Shown here: piece by piece, positions 1 through 64,000 of the stretch
How the letters are laid out: each line of letters opens with the position of its first letter
Numbering within the stretch: the stretch's first letter is position 1
Source of the DNA: Apoda limacodes
Taxonomy: Eukaryota; Arthropoda; Insecta; Lepidoptera; Limacodidae
Assembly: GCA_946406115.1 (NCBI GenBank)
Contig: OX291551.1
Location: forward strand, 4,588,001 to 4,652,000
Direction: 5' to 3'
DNA: 64,000 bases
The notes under the pieces: generated by a model
What the model was told of the DNA's origin: nothing
Databases searched by the model: none
Seen by the model: only the letters and a program-made list of their open reading frames with translations
Made by a program: the position numbers and the translations under genes

Positions 1-1411
1 AACTTAACCTAAACATAAACTACGTACACAAATATGACTAGCCGCACTAAACTTTTATTAAATCACAAACAACTTCAAGCCATAAAATTTCCTTTTGAAC
101 TTAAAGCAAAAAAAAAATAGGTAAATATATAACATTTAACACATCTTAACATAATAATAAATCTACAAGTATTGTATAGTTAATTACGTCATGACAAATA
201 TAATAACAAATTGTAAATATTATTTTGAGATTTTTAAATCTGTTATTAATATTAAAAACAAAGATTTCATAATATGTACTAATACTGATTTAGATGATTC
301 GATTAGCAATAAAATTATAAAAAGCAGCACCACAAAATATACAAAAAAAATAAAACATTAATATAAATGGATTATTAAGATTTCGTGGTTTAGTAACCAA
401 ACCAATGGTCATCGAAAGTGCAAAATATGTTAATTTAATAACTAAAAAACAAACCCGTAACACAATAACATCACTATAATAAAAATGTACAATAAATTAT
501 AAAGATTAATTTGGAAATAAAAAGTGGTAAAAATTTCGAAGCCATGCAAAAACAGGTCCACAAACAATATATAAATAGGTAGACGATGAAATGTGAAGAA
601 GATTGTATCCAAGTATATTATAATTCCACCAGGGAAATTTAATTGAAGCATATAATACGAATAATTATAGTTTTTACAATAACAAAGCTACGATTTCGCC
701 TAAGTGTATAATGTTAATAAAAGTTGGCATTTGATTTCAATATCCAACAAAGTTATTTTTGAACTTGTAAACAAGAACCTTTAAAAACAAATTTTCAAAA
801 AAAATATTACAATTTTAATTCTTATAGTTGTATTTATACTTATTTCATAGATTGTGCTAACACTGGTAATATACACTTCCAGTTTCTGTTAAATAGTGCA
901 GAAGCCGAGTGGTTTCTCTTAGAGTTATGGTATTGCATTGACGTACAATGTAATTTGACAAAGTTTTCTGTAAGAAGTAGTTGATAATGCTAGTTTTTAA
1001 GTTGGTTACATGTTTTTTCTGAAGACACAGTTTGAATGTTTAGAACGACAGACTAATATATTACCTAAATCAGAAACAAATACTTGTGTTTGATACTTAA
1101 ACGCGTAAGGCAACGTTATCTTTATATCGATTTTGGTTAAAAAATATTTATAAATTATTGTACAAAATATAGGAATTATAAGTTGTTTATATTGACTATG
1201 TATATTTTTTATGTTTGAATTGCTTTTTTCGTGCCTACATAAGATTAAATTAACGCGAATCTTATTGAGGACTCCTTAAATGTGTATTTAAATTTTACCA
1301 CACTGTTTGGATTGCATAACACGCCAGCTTTGTTGACATTATAACTACAAGAGGACTATTTTAATTCTACGACATGCCATTTGGATTTCTAGACGCGTCA
1401 GGTAAAATGTT
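1..1411. other. Downstream flank / probable 3' UTR of bchs, no gene seen
   Basis: AT-rich sequence after the bchs stop codon with no convincing ORF. It probably includes the 3' UTR on the minus strand. An ATTAAA-type signal reads on the minus strand at about 1365-1360, close to the stop, and an AATAAA near 58-53. Neither can be confirmed from sequence alone. Confidence 0.4.
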
Positions 1412-56870
<55,459 letters not shown>

Positions 56871-57890
56871 GTTCAATAAATTGCACTGTTTAAACTTAAG
56901 CACATATATTTTTATGTAGCCAGTACACTCCGCCAAAATACATAATCATATTTATGTATTGTTTTTACTACATTTAGTGACAATAAGAACGACACAGTAA
57001 TGACTTTTCAAGAATTACATATTTAGAGATAATTGTTGGATCTAACAAAAATACATTGATTTAATTTTTTACAAGAAACTTTTATTTAAATCATTCATAA
57101 TAAATTCATGAAAAAATTATCAAAAACATTCGACAATGAAATTTTAGAAATTTGTTATTATTTTTTTTATAATAGTTGGCAACTCTGACCAGTGCTGCCG
57201 GTGCCAATTGTCAGAATATACCTAGAATAATTTTAAAGTCAAAAGGGAGCGAAAGGAAGAACAATCCACCATTAAAAATCCTTTATGTTTATTTATTTTT
57301 ATTTGGTCATGGTGTTTCGCAAAAGTTTTTGTTAACATTTTCTTTGACGCATAACACACTTCACACAAAACTCTTAGACGTCAAGAAATGTACTAAAAAG
57401 TAACCAATATCATCAGGCACAGGGATAGACAGATATCTTATCTTTGGTGCGCCACGCATTTAGAAAATTTAGGAGCCTGGAGCGCTACAAATCTGTTAAG
57501 ATTTTAGGTACTTTAGATCAGCAGAGTTTAACCTTGTTTTCTTTTTACATATTTTGCATTTATTTTTTAAGTGTCCAAAGAATTATTTTTTTAATATATT
57601 TTTTTTTTTTATTTATTATTGATTACTGAACATCTAGTATAATTCATCGGATATTGAACTAGTATCCGGTCTGATAGTTATTTTAGGCCGAATAGTTGCC
57701 GGATATCCTGATCCGGAAATAGAGACTCCAGGGGACCTAGTCACTTAATATTCAGGGCCTTTTTCCGAAACAATTCTGGAAATTCAGCAAACAAAATACC
57801 TACCAACCCTAGTTACAGAAATCATAAAATGTTTTTTAACTGACTTTAATTAATATAAATAGACAGAGGTGTATAATATGACCGTTGTAT
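56871..57890. other. Upstream flank of bchs, no coding gene seen
   Basis: It should hold the 5' UTR and possibly the promoter of bchs, but no core promoter element can be assigned with confidence. At 57640-57740 there is a cluster of ATCCGG/CCGGAT palindromic motifs, which may be a degraded hAT-type element. Confidence 0.4.
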
Positions 57891-57893
57891 TTT

Positions 57894-58200
57894 GTGGTGA
57901 CTTAGTGGTTTTGATGTCTGCTTCGCATTCTGAGGGACGCAAGTTCGAGCGCGACGTGGCTTGTAAGTCCGATTTAGTTTAAGTAGTAGTTTCTTATTTT
58001 CTCAAGTACATTGTTCATTCTCTTCACTGGCTTTTCGGTAAAGAAAACATAGCGAGGAAATGCAAGTGTCAAAAAGACGCATATGAAGACCACAATTCAC
58101 ATAGAGTTCGCATCGTTGACTATGATCCAAATCTTCCCCACCTATGGAACGTGAGGGCAGACCATGCCCCAAAGGCGGAACCTTATGTACTCTGAAAAGC
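57894..58200 (+). repeat. tRNA-derived SINE
   Basis: An A-box-like 'gtggtgacttagtggttttg', then a B-box-like 'ggacgcaagttcgagcgc' (about 57942), then a lepidopteran SINE body ('ttcactggcttttcggtaaa' onward) also seen at 13420-13515. Confidence 0.6.
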
Positions 58201-58439
58201 AGAAGTCGCAATTAGGTAGTGTTATTCATGTAATTTCAAAAGAAAAATATGGTATTCCTTAAATAATATCTTCACTTCTAAACAAAGTGAATTAGATGAG
58301 AAAAATAACTCAAACATTGAAATTGTTTAAGCAAATAAATTGTTCGCTAAAATTCGCCCCTCGAATTTGCTCGCATATATTTTCTTATTTTCCTTTATAC
58401 CTATATTATAAATAAATAAATTCCCTACACCCGACTACC

Positions 58440-58886
58440 GACCGTACGTTATATATAACTGACATAATTCTACGGGACCCAATGTACAAGACTACGTGAC
58501 CATACCGACACCGACACCTACGATGGAAAGGTACCCAAGGCCGCCAGCGCCTTGCAAGCCGCCCGCTGCATCGACAGACAGTTGTACCAAGCTAGCCGTC
58601 ACGAACGCACCGCGCGCACTGAAGCGCCCCCCGCCCCGCTTGCCGAAGACGCACCGCGACACCGCGTGTGTTATTATAATACAGACCATATAAAATTATA
58701 GAAGATTAAATACCGATACCGCAATCCGCTGTTTTTATTGAATCTGTGTGTGTGTTAGCTCCATCATCAAGACCTATCTCCGAAACAGAACCGACACAGC
58801 CAACCGCCATCCGCTACAGCAACCGCTGCACCTCTCTCTCCTCAATTTGTATTGAACTGAAGCCCGATTCCGCGCACATTTTTGGT
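58440..58886. repeat. GC-rich LTR-like flank of the Gag ORF
   Basis: It shares two short segments with 59675-59785: 'gattccgcgcacatttttgg' (58866 and 59677) and 'accgcgcgcactgaagcgcc' (58612 and 59762). The order of the two is reversed between the flanks, so this is not a simple pair of intact LTRs. Confidence 0.4.
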
Positions 58887-58899
58887 GTCGAGCGGGATT

Positions 58900-59529
58900 T
58901 AAATCGGAGTACTGGTTGCACCCACGTAATGTGTGCAACGTTGAGTTGCAAAAGTTGCAACCGTGTCTTGGTTGCATTCGTGCTGCTGACGGGCGGTACA
59001 AATCTGACGGGTGACGGATCGGCGTGACGGATGGACGATCGGACTGACGGGCGGATCGCGTGACAGACGGACGATCGGATACGGGTTCAGTAAGACTGAC
59101 GGGATCGGTTGTCTTCGGTTTATCGTCGGACAACGGTGGTGCTATATGCGCGATATGCTCGTGGTCTCGCGGAGGAGGAGTCTCGGTCGGCGATAGCGGA
59201 GATGGGTCGGTAGGACGGACAGGTTCGACGGAAACCGTAATTTGGTCGGTGGGTTTCAGGACAACTTCATTTGAATGCATCGCATTCCTTATCTCCATAT
59301 CCAACATGAAACTATGCATGTTTGAAAACCGGGTACGGTAGATGCCGAGGTCGGTATCCCCGAGATTACAAATCAGGTCCGTGTAGGCGGTCTCTAATTT
59401 GGTAAAATGCCTACAGAAAATCCTTTCCGCAAAGGCTATCGCGGTTGCGGTTTTGGCGGCTCGGATCTCGTCACGGACTTCACTTAGAAGATCGTGCCTT
59501 ATGTTAAACGTGGCTACGCACTTCAACAT
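58900..59529 (-). CDS. Retrotransposon Gag-like ORF with CCHC zinc knuckle
   Basis: An uninterrupted ~210-codon frame from the ATG at 59529. The N-terminal half is helical and charged (AFAERIFCRHFTKLETAYTD), the middle is Pro/Ser/Thr/Arg-rich, and a knuckle follows with the sequence CNFCNSTLHTLRGC, fitting CX2CX4HX4C exactly. After the knuckle the frame runs on to 58774 through sequence that looks like a retroelement terminal region. No reverse transcriptase was found nearby, so this is an isolated or truncated LTR-element Gag. The family is not certain (BEL/Pao-like is possible). Confidence 0.6.
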
Positions 59530-59699
59530 TTCAAAAAGTCAAATTATGGACAAATAAAGAATTTGAATGCATAAATATAGATAACTCGGATAAAAGTTAA
59601 TTGAGCGGAATAAAATAAAACGGGGGGTAGGTAAGTACGTCACTGTTACCGTTACGGTCGTAGCGTCCAGTTAGCCGATTCCGCGCACATTTTTGGAGG

Positions 59700-59905
59700 C
59701 CCCCCAAGCCATTGCCGCCGAAACCACGCCATTGCCGCCGAAACCACGCCGTTGCCGCCGAAACCGCGCGCACTGAAGCGCCCCCTACGCCGCCGTTGCC
59801 GCCAAGACCACGCGGCCCGCCAAACTACGCCGCCGCCGAGACCACGCGGCCCCGCCAAACCACGCCGCTGCCGCCGAACCCACGTGGTCCCACTAAACCG
59901 CGCAC
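59700..59905. repeat. GC-rich minisatellite
   Basis: Imperfect tandem units of about 21 bp, near 'gccgccgaaaccacgccatt', repeated with variations. It is strikingly GC-rich in an AT-rich setting and lies next to the Gag-like ORF. Confidence 0.7.
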
Positions 59906-60684
59906 ATAAATAAAATGTATACAGTGGACCACATAACACACATAACTTATAATTGTAAACACCCACATTTCAATTCATAAATGGTTACAATTGGCATGTT
60001 GGCAATATCAATATATATTACTTTTAGATATGATTACATAATTACTTTTTGGGGATTTGATATGCAGGATTTTTTTACCCAACTGCCAAAGAAGGGTTAT
60101 GTTTTTCTCGCGTATCTTGTATGTGCGTTTGTAAATTTCTTTGTTATCTCGTATCTTTTGAGCAACTGGACAGATTGCGACAGTTAAGTTATCGTTAGAT
60201 TCGTCTCAAAATCCTTATGCATTTAGATGGAAGTGTTAAAAAAAATCAAAATGTCAGATTTTTGGGCATTTTTTTAACAAATCGAGTAAAGTATCAAAAA
60301 AAAAGGAAATTAAAAGGAAATTAAAAGGAGATTACAAATATATATAAGTTATATATAAGTTCGATGTTATGTGGTGCCAGATTGGGCAACAAGTCACCAA
60401 ATGGGAAATCTTTGAATTAATTACGCCATTTATTTTCTATTTGAAATCCGCTGGTCGAAGTAGGGCTGCTTGGGCCCCTAGGCCAGGGCCTCGTAGGCTT
60501 AGGTAAAGATCCGGGGCTGCCGATATCTATTTTATGTCTACTACACATTTTGAACCTACACATTGGCTACAATAATTACACCACGCAAAAACCCTAGCGT
60601 TAGATTTACACCAATAATGGTGCTAGAAGCGATAGGAGGATAAAAAAAATAATAACGAAGATAAGGCTTTTGACCAAGGGCCTG

Positions 60685-60719
60685 GAACGTTTTTGGAGCT
60701 TCTTGTGCCAAAAACGTTC
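60685..60719. repeat. Perfect 12-bp hairpin
   Basis: GAACGTTTTTGG and its exact complement CCAAAAACGTTC are separated by 11 nt. It could be a structural end of a mobile element or a transcribed stem-loop. Confidence 0.7.
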
Positions 60720-61570
60720 ATAGCCAGATATGAGTGCACCTAGTGTTAAGAGTCTGATGAGGGTTTCTGTGTTCTAAAATTTCGGCAAGCTTTAAAAAAC
60801 TTAGCTTTAACTGCATAGTCTGTTTCCGCCAGCCTGTCAGATAAATTTTATCTACGTTCCCACAACTTGCTGGACATTTGAAGTTGTGTACTTTGATAAT
60901 TGTGAATTTATTGCGGTTTCGTATTATTGGGAAGAAGTATCTGTTAATTTTGGGGTTAATATTTAGCATCTCAAAGCCGCTTGACGTCACGTCGCGCGGC
61001 GCATTTTCACATCGCTTGGTGACTTTCTCGGTTGCCGCGGTTTCCTCGATTGTCGGGGTTGAATTTCGTAGTATATTTTTTTATTACCTGTGTTATAACC
61101 TGTGTTTGGACACACTGTAGACTATAAGTGGTTACCTATAAACCCACCAGCAACGCACTATGATTTGTTCTTCTCTTGAAAAAAAAAAAAACATGTTAGG
61201 TATATTTGCATGTATTTTATCTAAGATTAATGTTTTCTAAGATAAAATTAAGGAAACTATAGGTCCATTTTTTGGTCAATGAAATTTTGTAATTATAATA
61301 TGTACGACCGTTTGTTTCTGATAATAAATAAATAAAAAAAATAAAAAAATAATACCATATTTTGATGATGTGTAGTATCAACTGCATATCATGATAATAT
61401 ATGTTCATATGTAGAGAGTAGCTAGTAGGGTTTTAGTGTACTAAGTGGATGGGGAGTACAAAAGGGAGCATTAATAAGAATATCATAAATTTTAATAAGT
61501 TATACTTTAGTACTTGATTTTAGGACTTGAATTTTTTTTTAATTTTGTATGAAAAATTGTGGTGTACCCA

Positions 61571-62140
61571 TAACCATATATTTTGATGATGGGAATCGGT
61601 AGAGTACATAGTCGGCAGCAACTTTAGTATGGGACACTTTTTTCTGTCTCTCTGGGACCCCTCCCCGGACCGCTAGGCGGGGTCAACTTTTTTTTCAAAA
61701 CGGGGTGCGTCCTTATGACAGACAATTTTGTAAAAAATATATTACCGATTTTTCTTCGCGATGTGGTATGTCATTTTGCCAATGAATTTATTTTAATTTA
61801 AGAAATCGAAAGTAACCATATCATCCGAAATAGGTAATGTTTGCATTTTCTGCGACCCAATTTTGCGGGCTGCTGTTAGGTTCCAAAGTTTTGGGGTTAG
61901 TAATAGTATGTCATTATGACCATATCGTTTTATTTCTGAATTCGATAGAGCACTTGTTTATAGTTATTATTTATAGTAAGTTGTTTATAGTTAAAATGTT
62001 ACATCATCGAAATGGTAGGTTGAAGGGAGACACCCAACAATTCCCCTAGTCTGGGAAGGGGTCACAGACAAAAATGCTCCATACAAACGTTGCTTTCGAC
62101 AACGAATTCTATCGATTCCCATAATCAAAATATATGGTTA
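61571..62140. mobile_element. Element with long terminal inverted repeats
   Basis: Both ends start TAACCATATATTTTGAT; the first 33 bp differ at two positions, and weaker inverted similarity continues for roughly 100 bp (GCAAC...TTTGTATGG..., CTGT...GACCCC). The interior has no long ORF. This is the structure of a foldback-like or MITE element. The superfamily is undetermined. Confidence 0.7.
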
Positions 62141-62339
62141 TTCAGATAAATATAGAGAAAGCGAAAAAAACGTAAAAATATTCTAAATCCGGTTTTTTTC
62201 CCTTGCCCTCTTAATTTTTCTGACATGCTTACTTTCTAAAACAAAATAAAACTTCACTATGAATATATATTAAATACATTAAAATAAGTTAGTAACTTTG
62301 TAAGTTGTTTTTTTCATAGACAAAAAATATCGAATGGTT

Positions 62340-62770
62340 TAAACATATTAATTTGCTTCAAAACTGAATTTCTGTCTGGTCTGGAATGGCGCAGAGAACC
62401 CGCAGTGAAGCTGTGCGGTGCATCTTAACGTCGCGCAACGCACCTTAGTTCGCTAACAACGTCCCCTGGTTCGTCGGCGAACGAGCGGACCTACCTCGTA
62501 TACGAGGTTTCAAAAAGTGCCGGGGCGCTTCTCGCCCCCATCAATCGCAATCGCAACCTAACGTTGTAAAGTAACGGGGAACTCCTATCCTGGCACTGAC
62601 TCACCTTCGGGTACACGGCGCCGGTCGAAGGGGCGACCCCGAAAACGACAAACCAAGCCGAGGCTCCCGAGGGGAGCCCTTGAGCGCTATATGGGCTGAG
62701 ACTCCTTCAGAGTCTCGCCCCAAAGGCCCGGTGAAGCAGTAATGGCTGCAATAGCCAGCAGCATTTTTTT
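62340..62770. repeat. GC-rich repeat abutting a LINE tail
   Basis: A GC-rich non-coding stretch with short inverted motifs (GACTCCTTCAGAGTC) directly next to the minus-strand LINE 3' end. It is probably part of another retroelement. Confidence 0.35.
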
Positions 62771-63540
62771 TTTATATATCACAAAGGTGGCAAACAAGCA
62801 CACGGTTCACCTGATGGTAAGCGGTCACCGTGGCCTGTGGACGCTTGCAACATCAGAAGTATCCCTCGCGCGTTGCCGAACTTGCCGACCCTTCAAAAAT
62901 CCAATAACTTCTTTTTTGAAGAACCCTATACTATAGTCCTTAGAGAGAACCTTGGCAGGGAGCTAATTCCACAACCCAAGCGTTCACGAGAGGAAGTTTC
63001 TCTGAAACCGCACTGTACGCGACCATTTCGATTCGATTCCCTACCGATGGCGAGCGGTGCGATGGTATAAAGTAGCCGTGGGCATCATTTCGAACAATTC
63101 CTCAGAACACATCCCATTGTACAAGTGGTAGAACACACACAGGGAGGCAAAGTCTCACCTCAGACTTAAGGGTTCGTCGACAATTCTCACAGCCCGTTGT
63201 TGAACCGAGTCAAAAGGGCCAAGCTTGTATCCGGGTGCTCCCGCCCAGAGATGGTAGCAGTACTCCATATGGGGCCGATCTTGCGACTTGTAAAGCAACA
63301 ACCTCTGCCCCGACGTGAAGTACTGCCTCGCTCTGTTGAGTACACCTAGTTTTTTGGACGCCAGCTTTACCTTATCTTGTAAATGATCTCGGAACTGAAA
63401 ATCGCTGTAGATGTTTCTTGGAGATAGAGAGGAGAGTGTTCTGGAATTAAGGGGCTACAGTGAATGGGGTTTTCTTAGCGGTGAACGCGCAGACTTGTGT
63501 CTTTGTAGGGTTGAATCGGACCAAGTTTACCCACAATGAC
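62770..63540 (-). pseudogene. LINE reverse transcriptase C-terminal portion
   Basis: On the minus strand, with several stops, it reads LASKKLGVLNRARQYFTSGQ, then RLLLYKSQDRPHMEYCYHLW and AGAPGYKLGPFDSVQQRAVR, and ends with ...SIGFFKKEVIGFLKGRQ and LFATFVI. This is the thumb/C-terminal region of a common lepidopteran LINE, related to the fragment at 9590-10300. Inactive. Confidence 0.75.
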
Positions 63541-63608
63541 GTAAAAAAATTCATTTGCTAATACCAATCATAAAATTTGGCGATCAAAACAGTCATAAAA
63601 AAAATATT

Positions 63609-63850
63609 CTGACACTCTATTTAGGGGTTTTAATTCAAATTGTTAGGAAAACTAAGAGTAATATTCTCTTAGTTCTTATTTCATAAAATATATAATAATA
63701 TGACCAAGTGAATTTGCTAATTTTATGGTTCTAAATAAATATTTGAATTTTATGCCGACAAAAAACTGAGAAAATGGTGATTTTCAACGTGCGGTCACGT
63801 GCTAGCGCCTATCGTACACGGAACTGAGTTTCTCAATTTCTGTGTCTCTT
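63609..63850 (+). repeat. Dispersed repeat, copy 2
   Basis: Partner of 50455-50675: about 240 bp with a conserved 3' half ('tttcaacgtgcggtcacgtg' onward) and a more diverged AT-rich 5' half. Confidence 0.75.
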
Positions 63851-64000
63851 TTGCTCAATTAATTGGATATATTATACTAGTATCTGTGAATTAAATTAAA
63901 AAATTAATAACTCATAAATAATTTGTATATGATTAGGCTGATGGTATTTTGCAAAAGTCCTTTGTAAATAAATTAAAAAAAAAAAAATTAAAAATTAATA

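Noticed and set aside
56871..56936. In-frame ATG at 56936 as the bchs start
   Set aside because: The added residues do not resemble the family N-terminus, while MHLMRKLRG at 56870 does; an acceptor-like site lies between them.
58496..58693. Plus-strand Pro-rich ORF
   Set aside because: Antisense of the GC-rich LTR-like region of the Gag element; no homology recognised.
59011..59341. Plus-strand Gly/Asp/Arg-rich ORFs
   Set aside because: Shadow frames of the minus-strand Gag-like ORF.

Overview
The window is eukaryotic nuclear DNA, AT-rich and full of introns and transposon debris. The repeat content (tRNA-derived SINEs, RTE/CR1/jockey-like LINE tails, mariner, Tc1 and hAT-type elements, and a recurrent 'cggtgcgcgag' LINE tail) fits a moth or butterfly (Lepidoptera). 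That assignment is an inference from repeat style, not from a search.

One gene fills almost the whole window. It is the ortholog of Drosophila blue cheese (bchs) and human WDFY3/ALFY, a giant BEACH-WD40-FYVE scaffold of selective autophagy. It lies entirely on the minus strand, from a start codon at 56870 to a stop codon at 1412. I assembled 54 coding exons by joining conserved protein blocks at GT-AG splice sites. Every junction keeps the reading frame, and the coding sequence is 10,587 nt (3,528 residues), about the size of human WDFY3. The order is an armadillo-like helical N-terminus (exons 1-16), a concanavalin-like lectin-type block (17-20), further helical repeats (21-34), an acidic linker (35-37), a PH-like domain (38-40), BEACH (40-45), WD40 repeats (46-48 and 52-53) split by a long acidic linker (49-51) that carries an LC3-interacting-type motif, and a C-terminal FYVE finger (53-54).

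The introns hold the mobile DNA. An internally deleted mariner lies in intron 27. A Tc1-like element with a nested 401-bp hAT-type MITE lies in intron 32. A mariner relic and an unexplained exon-like ORF lie in intron 6. MITE-like inverted-repeat elements lie in introns 21 and 43, LINE relics in introns 4, 6, 38 and 44, and a tandem duplication containing the 3' end of exon 26 in intron 26. Positions 1-1411 are the gene's downstream flank and probable 3' UTR. Positions 56871-64000 lie upstream of the start codon and hold no recognisable host gene: a SINE, a retrotransposon Gag-like ORF with a CCHC knuckle and a nearby minisatellite, a long inverted-repeat element, and a minus-strand LINE tail. 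I saw no tRNA or rRNA gene, CRISPR array, operon or bacterial feature, and no evidence of a new multi-gene system. The most unusual points are the exon-derived tandem array, the orphan exon in intron 6 and the nested transposons.
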